Source: JAJDXO01 sp965221855
GTDB lineage: Bacteria; Pseudomonadota; Alphaproteobacteria; Rhodospirillales; UBA2165
NCBI GenBank assembly: GCA_965221855.1
Contig: CBDCSV010000008.1
Location: 1-64,000, forward strand
Direction: 5' to 3'
Length of the DNA stretch: 64,000 nucleotides
The notes beneath the pieces are model-generated. The model was not told where the DNA came from, did no database searches, and worked only from the letters and a program-made list of their open reading frames with translations. Within the stretch, counting starts at the first letter, position 1, and every line of letters begins with the position of its first letter. Both the position numbers and the translations under genes were made by a program. Shown piece after piece: positions 23,233-32,819 of the stretch.

Positions 23233-24306
23233 ATGACCGTTTCAAAGGTTCCGACCACCCTGTTCACCGGCTTTTTCGGCGTCGGCAAGACGACGGCGAT
23301 CCGTCATCTGCTGTCGCGCAAGAATCCGGACGAGCGGTGGGCGGTCCTGGTCAACGAGTTCGGCGAGGTGCCCATCGACGGCGCGGCGTTCGAACCCGAT
23401 GAAGCCGAAACCGATGGCGTGGTGATCCGCGAAATCGCCGGCGGGTGCATGTGCTGCACCATGAACCTGCCGATGAAGGTGGCGATTACCGATGTGCTCC
23501 GCCGGGCAAGGCCCGAGCGATTGATCATCGAGCCCACGGGCATTGGACACCCGGCGGGCATTCTGGATGAGCTTCGCGGCGACGATCTCCGTGACGCGGT
23601 CGACGTGGGCGCGGTCATCTGCCTGGTCGATCCCAGGGTCGCCCAGGACCCCAGGCTGCGGGAGGCGGCGTTGTTTCGCGATCAGGTGCATTTGGCGGAC
23701 GTGCTGGTGGCCAACAAGGCCGACCTCGCGGCCGCCGCCGACTTGAAGGCCTTCGACGCATGGGCGCGGGATCTGTTTCCGCCCAAGGCGGTGATCGAAA
23801 CCACCAGCCAGGGCGTCCTCGACCCGGCGCTGCTCGACCTCGCCGGCGATGCCGCGCGGGCGCCGCTGTTCCCCCACCTCCATGATCATGGGCCTGACCA
23901 CGGGCCTGATCATGGGCCTGATCACGGACATGACCACGGACATGACCACGCGCCTCCCGATTCGCCGGACACCGGGCGACTTTCGCCCGGAAAGCCCATC
24001 CGGCGGCGGAATGCCGGCGAAGGGTTCGATGCCTGCGGCTGGATTTTCGATCCGGCGGACATCTTCGAGCGCGATGGGTTGCTCGATTTGTTGGGCCCTC
24101 CCGGCCCGGTCGGGAACCTTCAGCGCCTCAAAGGGGTATTCCGGACGCCGGACGGGTGGCTGCTGATGGACCGGGTGCGGAATGAAATGACGGTGACGCC
24201 CATCGCCTATCGGCGGGACAGCCGGGTCGAGGTGATCGCCGAAACCGGGAATATGGACTGGACCGGCCTCGAGGGGGCGCTTCTGGAATTGATCGAGACC
24301 GGGTGA
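23233..24306 (+). CDS. CobW/G3E-family metal chaperone GTPase
   Basis: A 357-residue G3E GTPase (COG0523): P-loop GFFGVGKT (13-20), NEFGEVPIDG, the metal-binding GGCMCC (about 71-75), IIEPTGIGHP, and NKAD. A histidine/aspartate-rich stretch (about 212-243, repeating DHGPDHGP and DHGHDHGH) is encoded by short tandem repeats. The C-terminal CobW domain (GNLQRLKGVFRTPDGWLLMD) is present. The start at 23233 matches the family; frame continues upstream without homology. Cobalt or zinc is the likely metal given the cbtBA neighbours. Confidence 0.92.
   Translation: MTVSKVPTTLFTGFFGVGKTTAIRHLLSRKNPDERWAVLVNEFGEVPIDGAAFEPDEAETDGVVIREIAGGCMCCTMNLPMKVAITDVLRRARPERLIIEPTGIGHPAGILDELRGDDLRDAVDVGAVICLVDPRVAQDPRLREAALFRDQVHLADVLVANKADLAAAADLKAFDAWARDLFPPKAVIETTSQGVLDPALLDLAGDAARAPLFPHLHDHGPDHGPDHGPDHGHDHGHDHAPPDSPDTGRLSPGKPIRRRNAGEGFDACGWIFDPADIFERDGLLDLLGPPGPVGNLQRLKGVFRTPDGWLLMDRVRNEMTVTPIAYRRDSRVEVIAETGNMDWTGLEGALLELIETG
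23880..23950 (+). repeat. Tandem repeats encoding a His/Asp-rich loop
   Basis: Successive degenerate units (CATGGGCCTGACCACGGGCC and shorter CACGGACATGAC units) inside the CobW-like gene encode the DHGPDHGPDHGHDHGH stretch. They are in-frame coding repeats, not CRISPR. Confidence 0.8.
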
Positions 24307-24334
24307 CCGCGCGCCGATCCGCCTCCGCCCATTC

Positions 24335-24400
24335 CCTCCCCCCTTTCCAGCCTTCGTAGCCGAAGGCTACTTCGGCGGAGTAGGCCGAGGGGGAGGGCCA
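24335..24400. repeat. REP-like dispersed repeat, copy 2 (inverted)
   Basis: CCAGCCTTCGTAGCCGAAGG, CTACTTCGGCGGAGTAGGCC, GAGGGGGAGGG is the reverse complement of the block at 22295-22362, with only a few differences. The pair flanks the SCO and CobW-like genes. Confidence 0.75.
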
Positions 24401-24419
24401 GGGAGGGGGGAAATAAAAT

Positions 24420-24485
24420 TTCACCACAGAGACACAGAGTTCACTGAGGAGGAATAAAAAACTCCTCACTGTCTCCGTGGTTCAA
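24420..24485. repeat. Dispersed repeat, ACCACAGAGAC family, copy 2
   Basis: ACCACAGAGACACAGAGTTC ... ACTCCTCACTGTCTCCGTGG is related to the block at 20298-20375, including the AGGAGGA and CTCC arms. Confidence 0.55.
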
Positions 24486-24874
24486 GAAGTCGTCATGCCC
24501 GTGCTTGACACGGGCATCCACGCTTGGCGGCTGGCGCAACACGTGGATGGCCGGGCCACTTTGCCGGCTGGTCCGGCAAAGCCGGTCCAGTGGCGCCCGG
24601 CCATGACGATGTTTATTTGGCGATGGGACTGGCGAAGAGCGGCAAATCGCACATATGGATAAGGGAGCGTGGTCCGCGGGCGCCAACCCATGATTTTGCC
24701 TGGGTTTCCCGCGCGCAAAAAAGCGCGCAAAGGTGCCGAATTGGAATTTAACCAAGTCATCAAATGTCTATTAATGTCCATGAATGACTATTACGGCGCG
24801 CACGATCGGGCCGGATTCGCAATTTTCGTTGGAAACAAATTCCAAGCCCGTTTCGGGGCAATGTTCCGGGCCGG

Positions 24875-25927
24875 CTAGCTCTGCGTGCCGCCGGCGTCCC
24901 GCTTGTAGTTGGTATCGATGTACCAGCTCATGTACTCGAGCATGGTCATGGGCTCGAACCGGGCCGGGTTGTCGTCCGAAATGCAGGTGTCCAGCGGGTC
25001 GGCCACGGTCTCCGGGCTGGGATTGAAGAACATGGCCATGGAATAGCGGTCCTTCCGGGGCGGCACCACGCGGTGCGGCGTCGGCATGAACCGGCCGTTG
25101 GTCCAGCGGTTCAGGAACTCGCCCGTATTGACGATGATCGAATCCTTGATCGGCTTGGCGACCATCCACTCCTTTTCGGGGGTCAGGATTTCGAGCCCCG
25201 GCACGTCCGAGATCGGCAGCAGGGTCATGAAGCTGTGATCGCAGTGGGGCGCGATGCCGAACTGGTTCTCCTTGGCCTTGGCCGGCGGATAGTGGGCGTT
25301 GCGCGTCCACCAGGTGGGTTCGGTAAAATACGGATCGAAGAAATCGGCCGGCTTGTCGAGGGCCAGCGCATACAGCGGCAGCATGGCGTAGCCCAGTTTG
25401 CTCATCTCGTTCTGGTAGTCGACCATGGCGGTCTTGAACCGGGGCAGGCTCTCCGGCCACGGGTTGGGGCCGCAGAACCGGTAACCGGCCTGGATGTGGG
25501 GATGGTCCGGCGCCCGCTCGCGGGCCAGCGTGATGGTCTCGTTCAGGTCCTTCTCCGTGTTCTCGTTGATCACCGAGGTGACATAAACCGTCGATTCCGG
25601 CGGAATGTAGCCGACCGAGTTCTCATTGATCTTGACCTTGAGCTTCTCCTCCATGGGCAGCCGGCAGAACTCCTCCAGCGCCGCATAGGCCGCGTCGATG
25701 GGCCCCCGGTCGATGCCGTGATTGACCACATAGTAGAAGCCGATGTTCTCCTGGATGTAGCGGAGCTGCGCCGCCAGCTCGTCGCGGGCCGCCAGGTCAC
25801 CGGCAAGATAGCCGCCGAGATCGAGGGTCGGAATGTCGTGAAACCTGCCGTCGTCGCCCATCACGGTTTCCAGGGCGACGGGGGGCGTGGTCCGGGTGGT
25901 CCCGAGTGGTTGGGCGGCGGTGCTCAT
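24875..25927 (-). CDS. 2-oxoglutarate/Fe(II) oxygenase, isopenicillin-N-synthase-like
   Basis: A 350-residue cytosolic dioxygenase of the IPNS/ACC-oxidase type. It has the DIOX_N region (IPTLDLGGYL, ENIGFYYVVNHG), the iron-binding H-x-D in IAPHCDHSF, the distal histidine in MPTPHRVV, and the 2-oxoglutarate-binding R-x-S in DRYSMAMFF. The start MSTAAQPL at 25927 has GGAG close upstream. The substrate is unknown. A paralogue is encoded divergently 218 bases away. Confidence 0.9.
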   Translation of the reverse strand: MSTAAQPLGTTRTTPPVALETVMGDDGRFHDIPTLDLGGYLAGDLAARDELAAQLRYIQENIGFYYVVNHGIDRGPIDAAYAALEEFCRLPMEEKLKVKINENSVGYIPPESTVYVTSVINENTEKDLNETITLARERAPDHPHIQAGYRFCGPNPWPESLPRFKTAMVDYQNEMSKLGYAMLPLYALALDKPADFFDPYFTEPTWWTRNAHYPPAKAKENQFGIAPHCDHSFMTLLPISDVPGLEILTPEKEWMVAKPIKDSIIVNTGEFLNRWTNGRFMPTPHRVVPPRKDRYSMAMFFNPSPETVADPLDTCISDDNPARFEPMTMLEYMSWYIDTNYKRDAGGTQS

Positions 25928-26145
25928 GTCGGTCTCCTGGAACGAATTCGTGGTTCGCCGTCGATGCGGCATTGATTTGACGTTAATGTAAGAATTACAG
26001 ATATTAATTTGCCTGAAAAATAAGTGCCAGCGCTCGGTTGCCGCCGTCATTCCGGCCCTGGGCGTATGGGCGAACACTTGGCCGGCGGCGCGCTCGCCGC
26101 CCAGGCGGCCGAAGAAGGAGCACCGGCGCGGCCGGTGGACAGCCG

Positions 26146-27180
26146 ATGACCGAACCCCGGGAGATTCCGGTTCTCGATATCGCGCCGTTTCTCGCCGGTG
26201 ATATGGAAGCAACGGTTGAACTCGCGAGGAACCTCCGTTGGATCCAGGAGGAGATCGGGTTCTACTACATCGTCGGCCATGGGGTGCCGGCGGATTTGAT
26301 CGCCGCCGCGGTGGATCAGGTGCGCGGCCTGCACGCCCTGCCGCAGGACGAGAAGCTGAAACTCAAGGTGGACGAGCGGACCACCGGTTACGTGCCCATC
26401 AAGTCGACCATCTACGTGACCACCGATGCGGGCGACAACACCAAGTATGACCTGAACGAGAACTATCGCATCGTCCGGGAACGGCCCGACGACCATCCGG
26501 GCATCCGCGAGGGGCGCCGGTTTACCGGGCCCAACAAGTGGCCGTCGCCGGACCTGCTTCCCGGCTTCAGGCCGACCATGCTGGCCTACTACCAGGCCAT
26601 GGAAGACCTCGGCGGATCACTGCTGCCGCTTTATGCCCGGGCGCTGGACCTCGCGCCGGACTATTTCGACAACATGTTCACCGATCCTCATTGGCTCACC
26701 CGCAATGTCCGGTATCCGGCGGTCGAGGCGGAGGAGGGCGAGTTCGGCATCTCGCCCCATACGGACCACGGCTTCATTACGCTCCTGCCGATCCCCGAAA
26801 TTCCGGGATTGGAGGTGAAGACCCGGGACGGCGACTGGATCACCGCCGGCTATGTGGAGGGCGCGATGATCGTCAACAGCGGCGATTTCATGCAGAAATG
26901 GACCAACGGCCGGTTCATCGCGACGCCGCACCGTGTGCTGGCGCCGCCGGTGGAGCGGCATATCTCGGCATTCTTCTACAATCCAAACTGGGATGTGCGG
27001 TCCGAGCCGCTGCCCGGCTGCGCCGGGCCGGACAACCCGCCCCGCTACGAGGTGACGACCTTCTACGATCACCTCTGCAACTACGTCGACCGGAACTACA
27101 AGAAGTCGTCGGGCGGCCAAGCACCGGACATGGCCCCGGACATGACACCGGCGATGGCGACCGATCCGGCTCTCTCCTGA
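26146..27180 (+). CDS. 2-oxoglutarate/Fe(II) oxygenase, isopenicillin-N-synthase-like
   Basis: A 344-residue paralogue of the preceding oxygenase: IPVLDIAPFLAGDM, EEIGFYYIVGHGVP, iron ligands in ISPHTDHGF and IATPHRVL, and R-x-S in ERHISAFFYN. It ends in a methionine/proline-rich tail (APDMAPDMTPAM). The start at 26146 matches the family; the open frame upstream is not conserved. putA begins 83 bases downstream on the same strand, so the two may be co-transcribed. Confidence 0.9.
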   Translation: MTEPREIPVLDIAPFLAGDMEATVELARNLRWIQEEIGFYYIVGHGVPADLIAAAVDQVRGLHALPQDEKLKLKVDERTTGYVPIKSTIYVTTDAGDNTKYDLNENYRIVRERPDDHPGIREGRRFTGPNKWPSPDLLPGFRPTMLAYYQAMEDLGGSLLPLYARALDLAPDYFDNMFTDPHWLTRNVRYPAVEAEEGEFGISPHTDHGFITLLPIPEIPGLEVKTRDGDWITAGYVEGAMIVNSGDFMQKWTNGRFIATPHRVLAPPVERHISAFFYNPNWDVRSEPLPGCAGPDNPPRYEVTTFYDHLCNYVDRNYKKSSGGQAPDMAPDMTPAMATDPALS

Positions 27181-27263
27181 GCGCCGGCCCGAACTGAAAG
27201 AAGTTGCGGGGCGCGCCGGGCCATCATTATCCTTTGCCGCAGGATCACCCGAAGGAGCGCTTG

Positions 27264-30200
27264 ATGGCCGCCCGCCCGATCATATCCGAGCGGTTCGAGA
27301 ACCTGGACGCCTATCGCACGGCGAGCGATGAAGCGGCCGTCGAGCGGTTGCGCGCCGTCCATGGCTTCTCGCCCGAGCAGCGCGCCAGGATCGAGGCCCG
27401 CGCCCGGGACCTCGTGGCCCATATCCGCGACCGGCGCCGGGTGTCGGGCGGCATCGACCTGCTGCTCCAGGAGTACGATCTGTCCACCGGCGAAGGCGTA
27501 GCGCTCATGTGCCTCGCCGAGGCGCTGCTCCGGGTGCCGGATGCGGAGACCGCCGACCGCCTGATCCGCGACAAGATTCTCGATGCCGACTGGTCCCGGC
27601 ATATCGGCAACAGCGACCATCTGCTGGTCAATGCGTCGACCTGGGCGATGATGCTGACCGGCAAGGTGCTCGAGTGGGATTCGGATTCGGAAGAATCGCG
27701 CAACCTGATCGCCGGGCTGCTGGCGCGCGGCGCCGAGCCGGTCATCCGCCGGGCCATGGTGCACGCCATGCACATCATCGGCGACCAGTTCGTCCTCGGG
27801 CAGACCATAGACGCGGCCATCGAATCGGCGGGCGGGCCGGAACACGCGGATTATCTGTTCTCGTTCGACATGCTGGGCGAGGGCGCGCGGACGGCCGTCG
27901 ACGCCGAGCGTTACCTGGCGGCCTACCGGGACGCCGTCACCGCGGTCGGCGGCTCCGTCGCCGGCAACCGTATTCATGCCGCGCCCGGGGTGTCGATCAA
28001 ACTGTCGGCGCTCCATCCCCGCTACGAATACGCTCAACGGGATCGGGTGATGGCCGAATTGGTTCCCCGGGTCGGCGATCTGGCCCGCGCGGCCATGGAG
28101 CGCGGCGTGAGCCTGTGCATCGACGCCGAGGAATCGGAACGGCTGCTGATTTCCCTGGAGGTGTTCGAGGCGGTCAAGCTCGGTCCGGGCCTGAAGGATT
28201 GGCCGGGGCTCGGCCTCGCGGTCCAGGCCTATCAGAAACGGGCGCTGGATGTCATCGCCACCGTCGAGGGGATCGCCCGGGACAGCGGCTCCCCGGTGAT
28301 GGTCCGGCTGGTCAAGGGCGCCTACTGGGACAGCGAGATCAAGCGCGCCCAACAGGAAGGGCTTGCCGACTATCCCGTTTACACCCGCAAACAGGCAACC
28401 GACGTGTCCTATCTCGCCTGCGCCCGGGCGCTGCTGGACCTCCCCGAGCACATCCATCCCCAGTTCGCCACCCACAACGCCCACACCATCGCGGCGGTCC
28501 TGGAGATCGCCGGGCCGGACCGCCGGCTCGAGTTCCAGCGCCTTCACGGCATGGGAAAACCGCTCTACGACAAGGTCCTGAAGGATGGCGGGGGACGGCT
28601 CACCTGCCGAACCTACGCGCCGGTGGGCGGGCATCGGGAGCTGTTGTCCTATCTGGTCCGGCGGCTGCTAGAAAACGGCGCCAATTCCTCCTTCGTCAAC
28701 AGATTGGCGGACGACGATCTGCCGGTGGAGCGGGTGATCGCCGACCCCGACCAGCGGCTCAATTCCTTCGATACCCTTCGGAACGGCCAAATTCCATTGC
28801 CCGAAGATCTCTACCGGCCCCACCGGGCCAACTCCCCGGGCTGCGACCTGACCATGCCGGCGGTTGCCGGTGCCATTGCGGAGGCGATCCATGGCCTCGA
28901 ACCCGTCCATGCCGGCCATCCCCACCCGGAGAGCACGATTGCTACCGTCCGCAATCCCGCCCGCCGTTCGGAAGTGGTCGGCACCATCGGCACCGCTACC
29001 TCCTCGGCGGTCGACGGAACCCTGCGCGCGGCCGCGGCGGCGCGGGACGGGTGGAACGGAATTCCCGCGGCCGCCCGGGCGAAGATACTCGAACGGGCCG
29101 CGGAACTGCTGGACGCCCGAATGTTCGATTTCGCCGCGTTGTGTATCCGCGAAGCCGGCAAAACCATCCCCGACGCCATTGCCGAGGTTCGCGAGGCCGC
29201 CGATTTCCTCCGCTATTACGCGGCGGAAGCGCGCGCGGCATTCGGCAAACCGCAAACCTTGCCGGGTCCCACCGGCGAGACCAACGAGCTTCGTCTGGCT
29301 GGCCGCGGCACCATCGCCTGCATCAGCCCGTGGAACTTCCCCTTGGCGATCTTCGTGGGCCAGGTGTCCGCGGCGCTGGCCGCCGGCAATTGTGTTGCGG
29401 CCAAGTCGGCGGAGCAGACGCCGCTGATCGCCGAAAAGGCGGTACGCCTGCTCCACGAAGCCGGCGTGCCCGAGGATGTGCTGCACCATTTGCCGGGAGA
29501 CGGGCCGGGCGTCGGCGGGGTCCTGGTCTCCCACCCGCTCATCGACAGCGTCGCGTTCACCGGGTCGTTCGAGACGGCCCGGGCCATCAACCGGGCCCTG
29601 GCGGCGCGGGAGGGCCCGTTGGTTCCGCTGGTCGCCGAGACCGGCGGCATCAATGCGATGATCGCCGATTCGACGGCGCTGCCCGAGCAATTGATCGACG
29701 ACGTGGCCCAGTCCGTCTTCCGGAGCGCCGGGCAGCGCTGCTCGGCGCTGCGCGCCCTGCTGCTTCAGGATGATACGGCGGACGGCGTCATCGACATGCT
29801 GGCGGGCAAAGCGGCCGAGTTGAGGCTCGGCGATCCCGCCATGCTGGAGACCGATGTCGGCCCGATCATCGACGAAGAGGCGCTCTCCCGGCTCGAGACT
29901 CATTGCCGGCGGATGGACGAGCACGCCGTTATCCATTTCGCCGGGGAACTGCCGGAAGGGACGGCGGACGGCACTTTCCTGGCGCCCCGGATTTACGAAC
30001 TCGATGGTCTGGACGGCCTTGAAAACGAGGTCTTCGGTCCCGTGCTGCATGTCATCCGGTACGATGCCGCCGACATCGACCGGGTGATCGACCGGATCAA
30101 CCGCAAGGGCTATGGCCTCACACTCGGCATCCACAGCCGCATCGGCGCTTTCGCCGACTATGTGAGCTCCCGCGTGCGGGTCGGCAACGCCTACGTCAAC

Positions 30201-30371
30201 CGCAACATGATCGGCGCGGCGGTGGGCGTTCAGCCCTTCGGCGGCGAGGGACTGTCGGGCACCGGCCCCAAGGCCGGCGGGCCGCACTATCTTCAGCGGT
30301 TTGCCGTGGAACGTGCGCTGACGGTCAACACCGCCGCCACCGGCGGCAACGCGGAACTACTCGCCCGCTAG
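27264..30371 (+). CDS. putA: Bifunctional proline dehydrogenase / P5C dehydrogenase
   Basis: A 1035-residue PutA oxidising proline to glutamate, peripheral to the membrane. The FAD-dependent proline dehydrogenase domain (PGVSIKLSALHPRYEYAQ, RLVKGAYWDSEIKRAQ, FATHNAHTI) is followed by an aldehyde dehydrogenase domain (SPWNFPLAIF, FTGSFETARAIN, VAETGGINAMI, catalytic Cys in SAGQRCSALRA, QPFGGEGLSGTGPKAGG). No ribbon-helix-helix DNA-binding domain is present, so it does not autorepress as in enterobacteria. GAAGGAG precedes the ATG. Its end overlaps the convergent TRAP permease gene by 15 bases. Confidence 0.96.
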   Translation: MAARPIISERFENLDAYRTASDEAAVERLRAVHGFSPEQRARIEARARDLVAHIRDRRRVSGGIDLLLQEYDLSTGEGVALMCLAEALLRVPDAETADRLIRDKILDADWSRHIGNSDHLLVNASTWAMMLTGKVLEWDSDSEESRNLIAGLLARGAEPVIRRAMVHAMHIIGDQFVLGQTIDAAIESAGGPEHADYLFSFDMLGEGARTAVDAERYLAAYRDAVTAVGGSVAGNRIHAAPGVSIKLSALHPRYEYAQRDRVMAELVPRVGDLARAAMERGVSLCIDAEESERLLISLEVFEAVKLGPGLKDWPGLGLAVQAYQKRALDVIATVEGIARDSGSPVMVRLVKGAYWDSEIKRAQQEGLADYPVYTRKQATDVSYLACARALLDLPEHIHPQFATHNAHTIAAVLEIAGPDRRLEFQRLHGMGKPLYDKVLKDGGGRLTCRTYAPVGGHRELLSYLVRRLLENGANSSFVNRLADDDLPVERVIADPDQRLNSFDTLRNGQIPLPEDLYRPHRANSPGCDLTMPAVAGAIAEAIHGLEPVHAGHPHPESTIATVRNPARRSEVVGTIGTATSSAVDGTLRAAAAARDGWNGIPAAARAKILERAAELLDARMFDFAALCIREAGKTIPDAIAEVREAADFLRYYAAEARAAFGKPQTLPGPTGETNELRLAGRGTIACISPWNFPLAIFVGQVSAALAAGNCVAAKSAEQTPLIAEKAVRLLHEAGVPEDVLHHLPGDGPGVGGVLVSHPLIDSVAFTGSFETARAINRALAAREGPLVPLVAETGGINAMIADSTALPEQLIDDVAQSVFRSAGQRCSALRALLLQDDTADGVIDMLAGKAAELRLGDPAMLETDVGPIIDEEALSRLETHCRRMDEHAVIHFAGELPEGTADGTFLAPRIYELDGLDGLENEVFGPVLHVIRYDAADIDRVIDRINRKGYGLTLGIHSRIGAFADYVSSRVRVGNAYVNRNMIGAAVGVQPFGGEGLSGTGPKAGGPHYLQRFAVERALTVNTAATGGNAELLAR

Positions 30372-32765
30372 ACGCTGGGGCTCGGGCTCCGGTTCCGCCC
30401 GGGCCCGCCGCAATCGCGCCCCCAGCAGGTGGTGGAAGGCAAGGTAGACGGCGGCGCCCACGAGGGCGGACGTCGAGATCAACGGCATCTTCAGCAAAAT
30501 CAAAACCGCCAGCGCGAAGCGGAGCGCAATCTCGTAGGTCGGCAGGTGCGCCCGGTCGAACCGGCTCAAGGCGCTGGCCACCAGATAGAGAGCCGCCGCC
30601 AATTTCAGCAACAGCCAGCTGATCTGCGCCAGGCTTACCGTGCCGTCGTATCCCGGCAGGTACTGCTTCGTCGCGCTGGGCGCGCCGTCCACCGACTGGG
30701 CGATCTGGGCCTGCTCGATCAACAGCAGTTCCGGGTAGAACGCGAACACGAAGGGGATGGTGAACATCACGATTCCGGCGCGCACGGCGGCAAAACCCGT
30801 GGCCAGCGGCTCCGATTTCGAGATTGTCGAGGCCGCGAACGCGGCGATCGCAACCGGCGGCGTTATCGCCGAGGCGACCGCGAAATAGAAGATGAACATG
30901 TGGGCGGTGAAGTAAGATGTGCCGAGCGCCACCAGCAACGGGCCGATGATCAAGATGACGTTTACGTAGGCCGGCAGGGTGGGCATCCCCATGCCCAGCA
31001 GGATGGTCGCGAGCATGGCGACCACCAGCGCCAGCATGAGATAGAGTGCGCCGCCGATGGTGATGGTTTGCCCGAATATCTCAAACGTCGACACCGAGCG
31101 CAGCCAGTTGAGAATGTCGATGGTCAGGATGCCGGTGAAATTGGTGAAGTTGACGCTGACATCGATGATCGAGACCGCGATGAGCAGCAGGAACAACTCG
31201 GCGATGATAATGCCGGCGTCCGCCAGGGCCCGCAGCACCTTGACCGGGTGCTTACGGATCGCGGGATCCAGGAAAAGCAGGATGACCAGGGCGAAAACCG
31301 CCCAGAAGCCCGCGGAATCCGGGTCGCCCGCGGCGTTCTGATAGACCTGAAGAATCCACGGCAACGCCTCGCCGGACGCCGCGTCATATCCGAAAATGAA
31401 AGCACTGAAGCCGGTGCCTACGTTGTCTTTCTTGCTGAGCAGCAGGATCAGAATGATCAGGATGGGCCCGGCGATCATCAACAGGTTCGTCCAGTCCCGC
31501 TTGTCCAGCTTCTGTTCCTCGGTCAGCGTGCCGACGGGCTGAATGTTCATCCGCCGGGATTCGAAAATCACCATGAGGAACAGGCTGAAGAAGTAGGCCA
31601 CGGCCGGCAGGAACGCAGCGACAATGACCTCCGAATAGGGCACCGTCGACAGTGCCGCCAGGACGAAGGCGGCGATGCCCATCACCGGCGGCATGATCTG
31701 GCCGCCGGACGAGGCGGCGGCTTCGACACCGCCCGCAAAGGTCGGCCGGAATCCGTTCTGCATCATCATCGGGATGGTGAGCGTCCCGGTGCCCAGCACG
31801 TTCACCACCGGGCCGCCGGAGATGGTCCCGAATGTCGCGGAGCCAACCACGGCCGCGTGTGCGGGCCCGCCCCTGAGTCTCCGGGTGATGACCACGGCGA
31901 GCTTGATCAGCGACCTGCCGCCGGCGGACGCGCCGAACAGGGCGCCCAGCACGACATACGGGAAGACGATGTTCACCGTAATGTTCAGGAACTGTCCGAA
32001 TATACTGTTCGATTCCAATATGATGGCATTTCGCGCGCCGACCACGCCGGCGGAGAAATTTCGAACGCCGTCCTCGACGGTTCCGATGGAGGTGGTCAGG
32101 TATTTGTTGTCGGTGATGTCGAAGTACCAGGCGGCCGAGGAGAGCAGGGTGTAGAGCGACATGACGATCGCCACCGCGACGATGGGCAGGCCCCAGGCCT
32201 TGACGATGTAGACGAAGTAGATGGCCACCACCCAGACCAGGATCGGCATGATCCAGTTGCCGAGGTTGGCCTGACAATCGGGAAAGTCATCGTCCGGTTC
32301 CGTGCCGAAAATGGCAAGATACTCCTCGGCCCGGGCGGCATTCTCCGCCATCAGGCGCTCGCGCTCTCCACTGAATACGTCCAGGAGGCACACCTGGTCG
32401 TGCTCGATCCAGTAGGCGAGCATCAGGCCGACGGTGGTCACAAGCATCAATACGTCGAGGCCGATGCCGGCGGACCGCTTGGCGGCTCCCTTGTTGCGCC
32501 AGGCGCGCGCGAAGGACGTGGTCATCAGCGCGACGATCATCATGACGCAGAAAACGATGGGGAAGAAAAACTCGGAACTGAACTTGCTGATGCGGGGCAG
32601 ACCCGACAGACCCGGGATGGATTGGATGGCCGGCAGCAAGCCGGGAATATTGGGCAGGTTGTTGAGCATGCCCATGCAGACCAGGACGAAGGCGAACACC
32701 AGCCCGACCCTCATCATCCAATCCCCGTGGTCTTGGACTTCGCCTTCGATGGGTTTGTCGCTCAT
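30357..32765 (-). CDS. TAXI-type TRAP transporter fused permease (4TM/12TM)
   Basis: An 802-residue permease in which small and large TRAP subunits are one chain. About four N-terminal helices precede the DctM-like part with SATFGTISGGPVVNVLGTGT, AAASSGGQIMPPVMGIAAF, GMGMPTLPAYVNVI and ASAITPPVAIAAFAAS. Such fused permeases work with TAXI-family binding proteins, and one is encoded directly upstream. The substrate is unknown; glutamate-like acids are known for some relatives. Confidence 0.93.
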   Translation of the reverse strand: MSDKPIEGEVQDHGDWMMRVGLVFAFVLVCMGMLNNLPNIPGLLPAIQSIPGLSGLPRISKFSSEFFFPIVFCVMMIVALMTTSFARAWRNKGAAKRSAGIGLDVLMLVTTVGLMLAYWIEHDQVCLLDVFSGERERLMAENAARAEEYLAIFGTEPDDDFPDCQANLGNWIMPILVWVVAIYFVYIVKAWGLPIVAVAIVMSLYTLLSSAAWYFDITDNKYLTTSIGTVEDGVRNFSAGVVGARNAIILESNSIFGQFLNITVNIVFPYVVLGALFGASAGGRSLIKLAVVITRRLRGGPAHAAVVGSATFGTISGGPVVNVLGTGTLTIPMMMQNGFRPTFAGGVEAAASSGGQIMPPVMGIAAFVLAALSTVPYSEVIVAAFLPAVAYFFSLFLMVIFESRRMNIQPVGTLTEEQKLDKRDWTNLLMIAGPILIILILLLSKKDNVGTGFSAFIFGYDAASGEALPWILQVYQNAAGDPDSAGFWAVFALVILLFLDPAIRKHPVKVLRALADAGIIIAELFLLLIAVSIIDVSVNFTNFTGILTIDILNWLRSVSTFEIFGQTITIGGALYLMLALVVAMLATILLGMGMPTLPAYVNVILIIGPLLVALGTSYFTAHMFIFYFAVASAITPPVAIAAFAASTISKSEPLATGFAAVRAGIVMFTIPFVFAFYPELLLIEQAQIAQSVDGAPSATKQYLPGYDGTVSLAQISWLLLKLAAALYLVASALSRFDRAHLPTYEIALRFALAVLILLKMPLISTSALVGAAVYLAFHHLLGARLRRARAEPEPEPQRLAGE

Positions 32766-32819
32766 GGTTTGCGCCTGCCCCTAACTTGCAGCCCGGCCAT
32801 GGGCCGGTAGGTTAGAGTG

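Larger units (their letters stand above)
24307..24874. other. Intergenic repeat-rich region
   Basis: No credible gene is seen in these 568 bases. It contains the inverted copy of the REP-like block (24335-24400), an ACCACAGAGAC-family copy (24420-24485) and a palindromic GTGCTTGACACGGGCATCCA element (about 24499-24519). There is also a GCCGG-rich block (about 24555-24605) and an inverted GCGCGC pair around AAAAAA (about 24709-24728). The last part, near 24740-24870, is AT-richer and featureless. Confidence 0.6.

Noticed and set aside
23880..23950. Possible CRISPR-like tandem repeat
   Set aside because: Units are short, contiguous and in frame inside the CobW-like gene, encoding a His/Asp-rich loop; there are no spacers.
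30429..32810. A 793-residue plus-strand frame opposite the TAXI permease
   Set aside because: Charged low-complexity antisense of a membrane protein gene; no homology features.
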